Shown: positions 10,430 through 23,352 of the stretch, in pieces
Numbering within the stretch: position 1 is the first letter of the stretch
Layout of the letters: every line of letters starts with the position of its first letter
Origin: Adiantum capillus-veneris
Lineage: Eukaryota > Streptophyta > Polypodiopsida > Polypodiales > Pteridaceae
Assembly (NCBI GenBank): GCA_014529385.2
Contig: CM043944.1
Span: 68,139,895 to 68,203,894 of the forward strand
Direction: 5' to 3'
DNA: 64,000 bases
The notes under the pieces: generated by a model
The model's database searches: none
What the model was told of the DNA's origin: nothing
Seen by the model: only the letters and a program-made list of their open reading frames with translations
Made by a program: the position numbers and the translations under genes

Positions 10430-13400
10430 TCCTTATAAAAAGGGAAAGAGATCAAATCTGCAAATCATGTCCACCTGTGTGGGTGTGTCTGAGGTGGGCC
10501 TGTTCCCTTAATTGCATTGGAGGATTCCCCCCCCCCCCACCCCCCTTGGGTGCCCACTTTGTGATAAGAGCTTCAACCCAAAATGATGGAATCTTTGAGC
10601 AAATGGTGCAAAGATTGCAGGCAAGAGAACAAACATTGTGTAGAGATCGAGGTCATCCTACAAGAACGGGATCTCCTTCCCGAGGCCCTGCACATGCTTT
10701 GAGATAGAGATAGCACACGTTTTAGTGCAGGTTGGACTCAACCACTTCTCCCTTCACGAGCGGTCGTTCCCACACACTCCTTGACCCAAGTTCTCTATTG
10801 TTTTCTCCATGGCTACCATGCACATGCAAGCCCTTAGAATATACCACACCCTTTCCTCTCTGGAACTAGTTATTATACCATTGTGAGGCCTTTTGGCTCT
10901 GAAAACCTACTCTCCTCATAGCCTCTTGCTCCTTTTATATGCAAGGTCCTTGAGCTTAGATCTAGATTAGACCCTTGGCCCTAAATTAGAGCCAATCTTG
11001 GGGGTTTTCTATAGAAAGGGCAGGAGATCAAAGCTGCAAATCATGTCCACCTATGCGAGTGTGGCCGGGGTGGGCATGTTCCTTTAATTGCAATGGAAAT
11101 TTTTTTTCCCCCCTTGGGTGCCCACTTTCTGAAAAAAGCTTCATCCCAAAATGATGGAATATTGAGCAAATGGTGCAACGATTGTAGGATAGAGAACAGA
11201 CATATATGGTGTAGCGATCAAGGTCATCCTACAGCAACATGATCTCCTTCAAGAGTATTTGCACATGCTTTCAGAGAGAGAGAGATAGCACACGTTTTGG
11301 TGCAGGTTGGAGTCAACCTCTTCTCCCCCCACGAGCCGTCGTGCTCACACGCTCCTCGACTCAAGTTCTATTTTGTCTTCTCCATGGCTACCATGCACAT
11401 CGAATCCCTCAGAATATACCACACCCTTCCCTCTCCAGAAATAGTTCTTATACCATTGTCCGGCCTTTTGGCTCTGAAAACCTACTCTCCTCCTAGCCTC
11501 TCACTCCTTTTATAGGCAAGGTCCTCAAGCTTAGTTCTAGATTAGACCCTTGGCCCTAGATTAGAGCCAATCTTGGGGGTTTCCTATAAAAAGGGAAAGA
11601 GATCAAATCTACAAATCATGTCCATCTGTGTGGGTGTGTCCGGGGTGGGCATGTTCCCTTAATTGCATTGGAGGATTTTCCCCCCCGGTGGGGTGCCCAC
11701 TTTGTGAAAAGAGCTTCAACCCAAACTGATGGAATCTTTGAGAAAATGGTGCAAAGATCGCAGTAAAGAGAACAAACAGTGTGCAGTGATCCAGGCCATC
11801 CTACAAGAATGGGATCTCCTTCCCGAGGCCCTGTACATGCTTTGAGATAGACATAGCACACGTTTTCGTGCAGGTTGGAGTCAACCTCTTCTCCACCCAC
11901 GAGCAATCGTGCCCACATGCTCCTCGACCCAAGTTGTCTTTTGTCTTCTCCATGGCTACCATGCACATGCAAGCCCTCAGAATATACCACGCCCTTTGCT
12001 CTCCAAAATTAGTTCTTATACCATTGTGAGGCCTTTTGGCTCTCAAAACCTACTCTCCTCCTAGCCTCTCGCTCCTTTTATAGGCAAGGTCCTTGAGCTT
12101 AGTTCTAGATTAGAACCTTGGCCCTAAATTAGAGCCAATCTCCGGGGTTTGCTATAAAAAGGATAGGAGATCAAAGTTGCAAATCATGTCCACTTGTGGG
12201 GGTGTGGCCGGGGTGGGCATGTTCCCTTAATTCCATTGAAGTTTTTTTCCCCCCCCTTGGGTGCCCAATTTGTGAAAAGAGCTTCAAGCCAAAATGATGG
12301 ATCTTTGAGAAAATGGTGCAAAGATCGCACGATAGAGAACAGCCATGGTGTAGCGATCGAGGTCCTCCTACAGGAACATGATCTTCTTCACAAGTATTTG
12401 CACATGATTTGAGAGAGAGAGATAGCACACGTTTTGGTGTAGGTTGGAGTCAACCTCTTCTCCTCCCATGAGCCGTCGTGCTCACACGCTCCTCGAACCA
12501 AGTTATCTTTTGTCTTCTCCATGGCTATCATGCACATGGAAGCCCTCAAAATATACCACACCCTCTGCTCTCCAGAAATAGTTCTTATACCATTGTGCGG
12601 CCTTTTAGCTCTAAAAACCTACTCTTCTCCTAGCCTGCCACTCCTTTTAAAGGAAAGTTCCTTGAGCCGAGTTCTAGATTAGACCCTTGGCCCTAAATTA
12701 GAGCCAATCTTGCGGGTTTCCTATAAAAAGGACAAGAGATCAAAGCTACAAATCATGTCCATCTATGGGGTTGTGGCCGGGGTGGGCATGTTCCCTTAAT
12801 TGCATTGGAGGATTTTTCTCCCCCGTTGGGTGCCCACTTTGCGAAAAGAGCTTCAACCAAAATGATGGAATCTTTGAGAAAATGGTGCAAAGATCGCAAT
12901 AAAGAGAACAAACAGTGTGCAGTGATCGAGGACATCCTACAGGAAAAAAATCAAATCCCGAGGCCCTGCACATGCTTTGAGAGAGACATAGAAAACGTTT
13001 CCGTGCAGGTTGGAGTCAACCTCTTCTCCACCCACGAGCAATCGTGCCCACATGCTCCTCGACCCAAGTTGTCTTTTGTCTTCTCCATGGCTACCATGCA
13101 CATGCAAGCCCTCAGAATATACCACGCCCTTTGCTCTCCAAAATTAGTTCTTATACCATTGTGAGGCCTTTTGGCTCTCAAAACCTACTCTCCTCCTAGC
13201 CTCTCGCTCCTTTTATAGGCAAGGTCCTTGAGCTTAGTTCTAGATTACACCCTTGGCCCTAAATTAGAGCCAATCTCGGGGGTTTCCTATAAACAGGGCA
13301 AGAGATCAAAGAAGCAAATCATGTCCAACTGTGGAGGTGTGGGCGGGGTGGGTATGTTCCCTTAATTGCATTGGAGTATTTTCCCCCCCCCTTGGGTGCC

Positions 13401-16012
13401 CACTTTCTGAAAAGAGCTTCAACCCAACATGATGGGATCTTTGAGAAAATGCTACAAATATTGCATAATAAAGAACATACATTGTGCAACGATTGAGGCC
13501 AAGTCCCTACACATGCTTTGAGAGAGAGATAACACACGTTTTGGTGCAGGTTGGAGTCAACCTCTTCTCCCCCCACGAGCGGTCGTGCCCACACGCTTCT
13601 CAACCCAAGTTCTCTTTTGTCTTCTCCATGGCTACCTTGCACATGCAAGCCCTGAAAATATACCACACCCTTTGCTCTTTAAAAATAGTTATTATACCAT
13701 TATGAGGCCTTTTTTGGCTCTAAAAACCTACTCTCCTCCTAGCCTCTCTCTCCTTTTATAGGCAAGGTCCTTGAGCTTAGTTCTAGATTAGACCCTTGGC
13801 CCTAAATTAGAGCCAATATTGGGGGTTTCCTATAAAAAGGGCAAGAGATCAAAGCTGCAAACTCATGTCCACCTAGTGGGGTGTGGCCCGGGTGGGCATG
13901 TTCCCTTAATTGCATTGGAGGATTCCCCCCCCCCCCCCCCCCTTTGGTGCCCACTTTGTGAAAAGAGGTTCAAGCCAAATGATGGAATCTTTGAGAAAAT
14001 GGTGCAAAGATGGCAAGATAGAGAACAGGCATTGTGCAATGATCAAGGTCATCCTACAGGAACGGAATCTTCTTCCCGATGCGCTGCACATGATTTGAGA
14101 GAGAGATAGCACACGTTTTGGTGGAGGTTGGAGTCAACCTTTTCTCCCCCCACCAGCCGTCGTGCTCACACGGTCCTCGGCCCAAGTTCTATTTTGTCTT
14201 CTACATGACTACCATGCACATGCAAGACCTCAGAATATACCACACCCTTTGCTCTTAGGAAATAGTTCTTACACCATTGTGACTCCTTTTGGCTCTGGAA
14301 ACCTACTCTCCTCCTAGCCTCACGATCCTTTTATAGGCAAGGTCCTCTAGCTTAGTTCTAGATGAGACCATTGGCCCTAAATTAGAGCCAATCTTGGGGG
14401 TTTCCTATAAAAAGGGCAAGAGATCAAAGCTGTAAATCATGTCCACCTGTGGGGGTGTGGTCAGGTTTCTTTTTCCCCCTTGGGCGCCCACTTTGTTAAA
14501 AGAGCTTCAACCCAAAATAATGGAATCTTTGAGCCAATGGTGCAAAGATAGCAGGATAGAGAACAAACATTGTGCAACGATCGAGCCCATCCTACTGGAA
14601 CAGGATCTCCTTCCTGAGTCCCTCCACATGCTTTGAGTGAGAGATGGAACATGTTTTGGTGCAGGTTGGAGTCAACCTCTTCTCCCCCCACGAGCGGTCG
14701 TGCGCACACGCTCCTCGACCCAAGTTCTCTTTTGTCTTCTCTTTTGTCTTCTCCATGGCTACCATGCACATGCAAGCCCACCACACCCTTTGCTCTCCAA
14801 AAATATTTATTATACCATTGTGAGGCCTTTTGTCTCTCAAAACCTACTCTCCTCCTAGCCTCTTGCTCCTTTTATAGGCAGGGTCTTTGAACTTCGTTCT
14901 AGATTAAACCCTTGGCGCTAAAATATAGCCAATCTTGGGGGTTTCCTATAAAAAGGTCAAGAGATCAAAGCTGCAAATCATGTCCACCAGTGGGCGTGTG
15001 GCTGGGATGGGCATGTTCCCTTCATTGCATTGGAGGATTTTTCCCCCCTCAGGTGCCCACTTTGTGAAAAGAGCGTAAACCCAAAATGACGGAATCTTTG
15101 AGCAAATGGTGCAAAGATACCAGGGTAGAGAACAAACATTATGCAACAATCGATTCTATCCTATTGGAATGGGATCTCCTTCCCGAGTCCGTGCACATGC
15201 TTTGAGAGAGAGATAGAACATGTTTTGGTGCAGGTTGCAGTCAACCTCGTGTCCCTCACGAGCGGTCGTGCCCACACACTCCTCGACCCAAGTTCTCTTT
15301 TGTCTTCTCCATGGCTACCATGCACATGCAAGCACTCAAAATATACCACATCCTTTGCTCTCAAAAAATAGTTCTTATACCATTGTGAGGCCTTTTGGCT
15401 CTAAAAGCCTACTCTCATCCTAGACTCTCGCTCCTTTCAGAGGCAAGGTTCTTGAGCTTAGTTCTAGATTAGACCCTTGGCCCTAAATCAGAGGCAATCT
15501 TGGGGGTTTCCTATAAAAATTGCAAGGGATCAAAGCTACATATCATGTCCACCTGTGGGGGTGTGGCTAGATGGGCCTGTTCCCTTAATTCCATTCGAGG
15601 ATGTTTGTGCCCACTTTGTAAAAAAAGCTTCAATCCAAAATGATGGAATCTTTGAGCAAATGGCGCAAAGATTACAGTATAGAGAACAGACATTGTACAA
15701 TGATTGAGGCCATCCTACTTGAACGGGATCTCCTTCCCGAGTCCCTGCACATGCTTTGAGAGAGAGATAGCAAACGTTTTGGTGCAGGTTGGAGTCAACC
15801 TCTACTCCCCTCACGAGCGGTTGTGCCCACACGCTCCTCCACCCAAGTTCTCTATTGTCTTCTCCATGTCTACCATGCACATGCAAGCCCTCAGAATATA
15901 CCACACCGTTTGCTCTCCGTCAATAGTTCTTGTACCATTGTGAGGCCTTTTGGCTCTGAAAACCTACTCTCCTTCTAGCCTCTTGCTCCTTTTATAGGCA
16001 AGGTCCTTGCTC
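10430..16012. repeat. Tandem array of ten about 570-bp units (TRIM-like, LTR-derived satellite)
   Basis: The phrase aaatcatgtccac recurs at about 10464, 11040, 11615, 12183, 12752, 13318, 13862, 14436, 14977 and 15542, giving periods of 541-576 bp. Units are roughly 85-95% alike by eye, and the last is cut at 16012. On the minus strand each unit carries, in order, a G/A-rich tract near AAGGGGGGGAAAA, TGCAATTAAGG, two TATAAAA motifs (cctTTTTATAGG and TATAAAAGGAG), and CCTCACAATGGTATAAGAAC. The last resembles the tRNA-iMet primer site TGGTATCAGAGC. That order suggests LTR plus internal region of a very small LTR element repeated head to tail. Minus-strand ORFs of about 60-125 codons recur (e.g. 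11616-11990, 13319-13666, 15536-15904) but show no known domain. Confidence 0.85.
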
Positions 16013-17160
16013 GGGGGGTGCACTATGTTATCATGTTAATGTATAAAAAATTGTGTCTAGGCATGCCTTGTAATGTAGCCCTATCATGTATACACAGTCA
16101 ATGCATGGAAAATTTTATGATGTGCAAGATGTGGGAATAAGAAATTTGCTTATTCTAAGCAATGTGATGATCTTTGAAACTCTTGTGTCATTTACTTGAT
16201 TGAAGATTGTAGAGCTTTTTTGAAGGCTTTCTGAACTGTTTGATGCTTCTTTTGAAGTGTAGCCCTGTGGTTGGTTGTTGTATTTGGCATTGTTCCACAA
16301 TATTGGGTTTTGGCTTGAAGTGAGCTCTCTTCTAATTGTACTACTGTAATAGTAAGAGGAATTGAAACAATTCGAGCGGTGGTGCAATGAGAGTAGGTTT
16401 ATTGGTTCCATTTGGAACCCACTTCTTTGTGATTACTGGCTACTTCGTTGATGCTTCTCGTTTGGAAACCCATACTTGTCCCTACTTTGTTTGTGTTTGA
16501 AGAGACTGCTTTGGGATCCACCTAGTCTCTGTGTGAGTCTTGAGCGATCTTTTCTTTAGTTCTTGTATGCTAGGTTGAGGATGAGATTCATACTTTTGGG
16601 AGTAGAAAATTTAACCGTTTTGGAATCCAAAAAAAATCTTGACCTCTTTGTGCTTGAGTTAACGTTTTTGAAACCCAAATCTAAGTTGTGAAAGCTTGAA
16701 ACTTTTTGTTTTTCCTAGATTCTCTTGCAGGCTTTGACCGTTTTTATGATGGCATTGTATCTTGTGATTTGTCATCCGAGATCTTTGTCTTCTTGATCCA
16801 TATCTGCTTTTGGATAAGTTGTCTCTTTGGTATCCAAATTTGTCAAACTTTTTGGTTCTGACTAGTTCTTTTCTTTTGGCCTTCCTTGGTTGCTACCAAA
16901 GCTGCCCTCTCTGGTTTGGCTCATTATGGAAAGTTACTGTTTGCTTGCTCTTGGATTGTTGTTTCTGGGATAACTTTGGTATCCACTCGATTAGAGTGTT
17001 GGTAGCTCGTTGACGTCGCTCTCATCTTCTTGGCTAAGTTTTTTCTTCATGTATAGAAGCCATGGACGAGTATCGTTGTTGCGGTTTCATTTTCACCATT
17101 AGAAATTTTGGAGTCCACTTTTGATGAACTTTATTCTTGTAGCGGGTACATTGGTTCCTG
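16013..17160. other. Stretch without recognisable gene
   Basis: T-rich sequence begins abruptly where the 570-bp array stops. It has short open frames on both strands (e.g. 16115-16411 minus, 16810-17013 plus) without known motifs. It may be remains of the element whose gag-protease fossil follows. Confidence 0.4.
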
Positions 17161-18045
17161 GGTCTTTGAACTAGATAATCATAAACCGTGCATTAGCTAA
17201 AGTTACGTTCTTATCACTTGCTAGGTCATCTGGATATCCTTTGTCGGTATCTTCTTAAAGCTCCAAGTGTTCTACATAGTCCTAGAACTTGTCTTCATTT
17301 TTCTGGATCACACTCAGTGCAGAGTAAGGAACGACATCATAGCCATTTTCATCACAAAACTTCGTCGTTGGATCATCTTGAATAGTGCACACATCTAGAG
17401 TAGCCAAGATGTGTTCCCATTTGAGTGGCTCTAATGATCTCTTAGGAAAGGGTTCAAGGATGTAATCCTTATCTTCAATGGCCCTTTCTAAAATACACTC
17501 CTCTTCCTTTAAACTTCCGCATTGCGAAGCTCCACACATCCACAATTCTTCAGGCTTACCTAGCCATGCTGGAAGTTATGATACTACTACGGTAGAGGAA
17601 TCAACTCTTCTACTAGGGTTATTGTCACAATCTTGTAACTATGGTCTTTAAGATTTATTATCTTCATGGTTTCCATATGTCTCAAGTCAATATGGTCAAA
17701 ACCCTAGTCTTGGACCATTTTTGGTTGTCTCATGAATGGTCTTCCTAGAATGATATCCTAGTTGTTCTTCTTGCCAAAGTCAATAATAGCAAAGGTTTGC
17801 TCATACTCAATGCCAAAAGAAGAAAGAAATGATTTTTCTAGAAATCCTATGGGCTTTTGTTGTCCAATGGCAACACCGGCTCCATTGTCAAGGATTGCCA
17901 TGGTTTTTACAACCCGAAATTCCATAGGAAGAGTAGTGTTCCCATATTCTCCCTCAGAGTACTTGAGTATCTTGTTTAGTGGCACTGGCCTAGTGTTTAG
18001 GTAAGGCATTTCTAGCTCTTTCATCCCTTCCTCGATTTGAGTCAT
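17160..18045 (-). pseudogene. Fossil Ty3 protease region
   Basis: Minus-strand fragments align in order with the N-terminal protease of E4 pol. They share PLNKILKYSEGEYGNTTLP (E4: PVNELGQYFEGDESNATLP), ILDNGAGVAI (E4: ILDGGAGVSI) and, after a stop at 17758, IILGRPFMRQPKMVQD (E4: MILGRPFMREAQMVHD). The active-site triplet here is D-N-G. The piece 17282-17545 has no assigned domain. No RT follows to the left, so the element is cut at about 17160. Internal stops mark it as old. Confidence 0.7.
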
Positions 18046-19212
18046 TGGTTTTTAACACCAAATTTCTCTAGCTAGTTTTCCACAATAGCCCACATGTTTG
18101 GTCCTATTCAGAGAAACTCAACTAACGTTATCGTACAAATGACTAGTGTCGACAATATGTCTATCAACCCTTTTCAATCAATGACCTTTTTGGGAGACAG
18201 TCTCTGCGATGGGACTCGAATAACATCTGACTTGGCCTCTGTCCCATACAGGATGGTAGTGTTCTTAGTGAATAGGGTTTACTGTCCATAGACTATACAA
18301 ATCCTTTGTCTCCCCAATACGTTACATGTCTAGATTCATTTTAGCTCTAGCCTCAAATTCCTCTATTGGTGGAAGAGACACTCCTCTTCCATCACCCGTT
18401 TGTTTTACTCGTCTCCTTATCTCACTTGCTTCAATTGGTCTCTCTCACTTGTTTCCACAATTCATCAAGGCCATCTATTTAATTGCGGTTGTCAGGTATA
18501 GCTATGTGAAATCCCTTGGAAGAGTTATCCTTGGTATTTAATGCTATCCTTGGCTCGAATGAGGGTTCCTTGAGTTTTTTTTTGTGTTCCATACTGGAAT
18601 CTAGCTCTTTCGTTCATGGCTTGGTGGTATTATTGTTGTAGGTGGGACAAAGATCACAACCTCTGGTTTTCCAACTTGTGGCTCTAGTAAAACTTGGGTT
18701 GTTTGAATCATTTTCTTGTACATTTCCAACCTATCCTTTTCTAGTTCTGCATATGGATATTCCATCCACATCTATTCTTGGGTTTGATTGTTTTTGAGCC
18801 GTGTTTCATAGGCTTTTAGGAGGGCGTATAATGGCTTATTAACCTTCTTGACTAGCACCAATCCTCCTGAGCGAGCACTTTTTGGCTCACTTTTTGTTGA
18901 TGGCTCCTTTGGTGATTGAGAGAAGGTGAAATACTTTACTCATGCTCTCTTATCTTCTCCTCAGCTTGGGTAAGCTTTTCAGCCATGGGTTTTTTCTCTC
19001 ATTCCCTACGTGCTTTTGGTTTTCTTACTAGGTGCATCCGTATTTGGCTCACTCCTCTCTAGACTCATGTTAGTTTCCGTTTTCTCTCTGTCTCGATTCT
19101 CAACAGTTTTCTTTTGAGCTTGCACTCTCGTAACTACTTGAACTGGTATGAGGTTTTTGTTTTCTGAGCTACTGGGTAGTTGATCAATTCTTGATTCATT
19201 CGTTGCAATCTT
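18046..19212 (-). pseudogene. Degenerate linker between fossil zinc knuckle and protease
   Basis: No long open frame survives. The position corresponds to the Ser/Lys-rich linker between nucleocapsid and protease in E4 (46850-47840). Short plus-strand frames (18094-18291, 18326-18541) are taken as shadows. Nothing else is recognised. Confidence 0.45.
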
Positions 19213-20871
19213 TCAAACTTGGTTTGGGTTTTTTGGATAGTCAGGGATCAAGTGAATGACACCACAATCAAAACAATAGTCATTCACTTGAGTGAAACCC
19301 ATCAGAGGACATTGTTTGACCAAGTAGCTTCCACGACTTTTGTGACAATCTGGCTCTAGTTGAGGAGCTTCTTCTTGAAATTCCTCTTGGCTATAAACAG
19401 ACTCTAGCCTAGCTAAGCCTCTATTCACAATGAACCGCAAAGTCCTTTTGTCCATCTTGTGCTTTCTTTCTTCATGTCAAAACGCAGAAGGTGGATGTTG
19501 TACCGGCCTCGCCTTTCCATGTGTTTCTCTCAGCTTCTCTCGCTTCGAAGGGTAGTACCCTCTTTGGTTGCTATAATACATTGTAGATAGTACTAGTGTT
19601 TATTTGTTAGATGCTTTTATGATCTGCGTGTATCTCATCTCTATAGGCATTCTAGAACCTGGTAGTGGAGGTTGTTGTCCTAAGACAAGTTATGGCCTTA
19701 AAGCTCTTACTAGACCTAGCACATTCTCCATAGCATTTCTACGTGGAGGAGGTGCTACTAAAACAGGTTGTACATACCTCTCTATAGCATACTCCATGAC
19801 ATAGTAACACTCTTCTCTCGTATGGTTTGTCCATTTTCTCTCAATTTCTCACCACTTAAGCTCCCTCGGATCATGATTTAAAAGAGGAGCTAACCTCTTG
19901 AGCATTTGGTTGATAAACTTTTCTAGATTGATAGGTGCCACTGGTTTTACAATGGATTCACTCATCTGTGAATAACTATGCTGAGAGGACGTGTCATCCT
20001 CTTGACTCTTACAATTGTTTTCTTTATATTCCTCACAATTATCCACGAAATAAAGAGCTTCTTTGATCAATTTGTTTAGCATTTTTCTCCTTACCATATG
20101 CCGATTCTTTTGAGGACCTGCATGTCTCATTCCATGGATAAAGATGAGCATCAATCATGCCTGCGTATGTAGTTTAGCTCTCAGACAGAACATGATATAC
20201 CTTTTGAGCTGTAATGTCGCTTTGTGTATTGATTCCCCCTCTTTTTGTTTGAATCTATGAATTTGCAAGACCGTATTGTGAGCTATGTCTTTCTACAAGA
20301 ATTCTTTGATGAATTTCTCAAACAACCCGTCTAGAGTTTCAAAATCACATCTTTCCAGTGAGTCAAACCATGTAGCCACGTCATCTTCAAGAGTCAATCC
20401 AAATCCTGTAAACTGTGTTGAAAAATCCAAAACATCCTTTGCTTTAATTACCCTTTTGAAAGCCGCTATGTGATCTCTCGTATCTTTATCTTCAACCCAT
20501 TTTTAGATCGGTCTAACTTGCCGATTGTTGACAAGTTTAACCATAGACTCCCCCAAATATTCTCTCGCTTTAGGCCTTCTACTATGGCTAGGTTCTTCTT
20601 CAAGGGGATTGGTCGTTCTCTTAGAGATTGGTCCTTAAGAAGGCATGTATGCCCTCTCTGTGATCACTTCATCTCTCGTTATTGCTCTAAAAGGGAATCC
20701 AAGTGGCTCCCTTTTTGGTTTTTTCTTGTAGGATTTCTCCTGTTTGATGGAGATATCTATGTTCCTTTATTCACCAAATATCCACCTATGTCTAATGATG
20801 TCCATGGATTTGTGCTTTTTGTAGCTCTGTATTCTCATCCATACTTGTCAACAACTCTAGACTTCCATTGA
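19213..20871 (-). pseudogene. Fossil Ty3 gag with degenerate zinc knuckle
   Basis: On the minus strand 19849-20520 gives a Gag core (STQFTGFGLTLEDDVATWF, then LMLIFIHGMRH and KLIKEALYFVDNCEEYKE), close to the G1 gag at 1-709. 19213-19455 has CFDCGVIHLI, the counterpart of the fourth E4 knuckle CNRCGIDHLIAQC, with the last Cys lost. The segment up to 20871 covers the N-terminal part with several stops. The plus-strand open frame 20470-20871 is an antisense shadow. Together with 17160-18045 this is one minus-strand gag-protease fossil. Confidence 0.7.
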
Positions 20872-21469
20872 TAGTCGACTGTGTATGTATAGACATATAA
20901 GAGCTTGTAATCAGTTAGCTCTTCTATGTATGGCTATGAGCACTTATAAAGGTTGACATCATTGTCATCACTGTTTCTATGCATTCCTTCAATTTTATGA
21001 TTGGTTATCCAAACTCTTTCAACAAACATGGTAAGTTAATCAAGTGTAAAGATCCATTATGGGTAGATGCTTCTTTATCGTTGGGATTCCACAACTTGTA
21101 TAAGCCGAGTTTAAATCTAAAGAGAACATGATCTTTGGGCTTAACGTCTCTAGATTGATGTAAGAAGGATTATTCCAAAGCGTTCAAGTGCTTTGGTTAG
21201 GGAAAAGCCGAAACTATATCCAAAACTGCGATCGTTGTTTGACAAATTTCTCAAATTGTCAATTTTAGACACCCCTAACTTTCGGATGAATTTTGAGGCC
21301 TTAAACGACATTTCTTAGAAAACTTACCAACAATGACTGCCCTGTAGCATTTTTAATTGTTGTCCAGGGGTGACACTGAAACTTGTAGAAATACTTTGGA
21401 GCTTCATTTTGATTAAAAAATAAAATGATCAAAATTGTCAATCTTTGCCTAGAGGTTTCTTACACGTAT
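20872..21469. other. Stretch without recognisable gene
   Basis: This is AT-rich sequence upstream (in minus sense) of the fossil gag, probably its leader or LTR remnant. No domain, repeat pair or splice-supported exon was seen. Confidence 0.35.
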
Positions 21470-21742
21470 GATGTCTATTGGCTCAAAATTTCTCCAAAAT
21501 TTATCCGTAGAGTCTCCTTGATGTAATCAATCCAGTACAAGTCTCAGTTTGTGATTCTGACACTTTAAGACAGGTATGTTAGTGCTTTTTATGTTTGTTG
21601 CCTACAAATTCCCAAGAAAGTTTACTAAGCCATAAGTGATCCAAATTGAAAAAAACTTGGTCTATATGCTCATTTTATGCTAGAAAACACTTATGTTAGC
21701 TCTTTGACTTCAAATTTGGCACTTGAGACATCATACACATTG
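21470..21742 (+). repeat. M1: sequence with terminal inverted repeats GTATGATGTCT / AGACATCATAC
   Basis: It begins cGTATGATGTCTATTGG and ends TTGAGACATCATACACA, so the ends are inverted repeats of about 11-12 bp. The inner part (acttggtct..ctcattttatgct..caaatttggcac) is recognisably related to M2 at 30964-31092, whose ends are the same. The size, about 270 bp, fits a MITE-like element. LTR A starts immediately at its right end. Confidence 0.5.
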
Positions 21743-23350
21743 TCTTGCCATGGCATGTCCATAATGTGAAATGAAAATATCTACCTCACTCTCAATGATT
21801 TTGTTATGTGGGACCAAATGCTATGATGTACATAATGTGATATATGGGAAAATGGTTGCCATAGTTGCAGGCATATACATACTTTGCCAGGTAGGTGAGG
21901 CCAAGGACATGACACCATTGCATGTTTTAACACTAGTCCTATAAAAAATTAGCCACTTTTGTGGCTTTTTTAGAAATTCTCCAACATTATGTTAGTTATC
22001 TAAAAATAAAATGGTTTCATGGAATTATGACCAAAACTCAATATTAGTTAATAAAAAATAGTACAAAGCTAAATGGAGGTATAAAGGCGTCTTTCCATTG
22101 CCATCTTCTATGACTTATTTGTGCGAATGGATAACTTTTTTCTATTTTCTTTTGAAAGTAAATCAAATCATTGTTAAGCAGGCCCAATCTTCTTTGAAAA
22201 ATCCCTCAATAGGTATGTGATAGATGTACCAAGATTTTTTAACCGATATACAAAGACTGCCAATATTTTTTACTTCTCCAAGTTAAGTAGTGAAGTGCAC
22301 TTTTACGTAAAATTTGCTAATTTTAGAGAAGTAAAATTTGCTTTTTTTTTCTTTTTGTGTAATTTTTGTATGTAGAAACGTTTTTTATATCTTGAACCAA
22401 TAATTGAGAAGTTTCATGTAATTTTGATATCATATACAAAAGTTATATTTCATTTACTAGAATCCTCATGTGAGCCATTTTTGTGGCTCATTACAAATCT
22501 AATTAACACATTAAAGCATGCCTAATTTGCTTTAGGAATGTACAAATGTCAAGAGTTTCGAAGTGGCACTCTCGTTTTGCCTAGAAAGTTCAATGCGGGC
22601 AATCTCGACCAAAAATAGAGGTTTCGTATACGGGCGTAAAAGACGTGTCCAAAGCGCTTACCAAGTGGAAAAATGAGTCTTGACATGAAATCTGAGCCCA
22701 ATGGGATTTTTCCATAAATTTAGGGATTTTTCCCAGCTCGTTTGGGCTTTTTACGAACAAAAAGGAGCAACTTTGGGCTAAAAATGGCCTTGAAAAGGTT
22801 AACAAATAGCCTACAAATAGCTTAAAGTAGCTTAAAATACCACATAAACTATATTTTTGGCGTTTCCTAAGTTCTGTGGGAAATTTTAGAGCCAAGAATG
22901 AGCTCATTCGGGCACATGAGCAAGGAGATACAACCATTCCTTTAGAGGGTGCTAGTGCAGTCTCATGCTGCTTCCACTACATGCTTCAGACTGTGAGGCC
23001 TCCAATTAGGATTTTCCCTCCTCAAATAACTACTTGGGCTTCTCTAATGAAGTACTAAAGCTTCCATGAAATGGTCACGACAAAGAATTGAGGCGTATAT
23101 TTAGGGTTTTAACAGGTCGAATGAGCACTGGATCTGTGTAGTTGGGAGGGAGGCTACACCTAATCATCACACACACAAGAGTTTGGAGTTAATCTTGGTT
23201 CTTTTTCAAATTGAAGCTTTCATGGATGGAGTTACGTTCTTTTTTAGTGTGTTTTTAGATTTGAATCATCTACGCCTTGTTTGATTTTGCTACGAATCCT
23301 CATAATTAGAGGCCCGACGCTTTTGTAGTCGCACTGCGTACTTCTTAACA
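21738..23350 (+). repeat. LTR A of the E2 family, with a nested insertion
   Basis: It starts TGTCTTGCCATGGCATGTCC and ends CTTCTTAACA, matching E2 LTR starts (24875, 30963) and its end (30239). Without the 569-bp insertion at 21934-22502 and its target copy it would be about 1.04 kb, the best estimate of full LTR length for this family. No purine tract precedes it, so it is either a 5' or a solo LTR. LTR B follows after two bases. Confidence 0.7.
21934..22502. mobile_element. MITE-like 569-bp insertion with 7-bp target duplication
   Basis: LTR B shows an uninterrupted gcatgttttaacacattaaagcatgcc, where LTR A is split between TTAACAC (21927-21933) and TTAACAC (22503-22509). The inserted DNA is AT-rich with no coding capacity. 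Each end carries a small hairpin with related sequence: AGCCAC-TTT-TGTGGCT on the left and GAGCCA..TGGCTC on the right. These ends are weak inverted repeats of each other. The superfamily is not assigned; 7 bp lies near the hAT/Mutator range. Confidence 0.6.
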
Positions 23351-23352
23351 CA

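Noticed and set aside
11616-15904. Repeated minus-strand ORFs of 60-125 codons in the 570-bp array as genes
   Set aside because: Lengths and frames change between units through indels, and no known domain is present.
20470-20871. 133-codon plus-strand ORF
   Set aside because: The minus strand of the same bases reads as Ty3 gag, so this is an antisense shadow.
22590-22937. 115-codon minus-strand ORF in LTR A
   Set aside because: The homologous bases in LTRs B and C do not keep the frame open.
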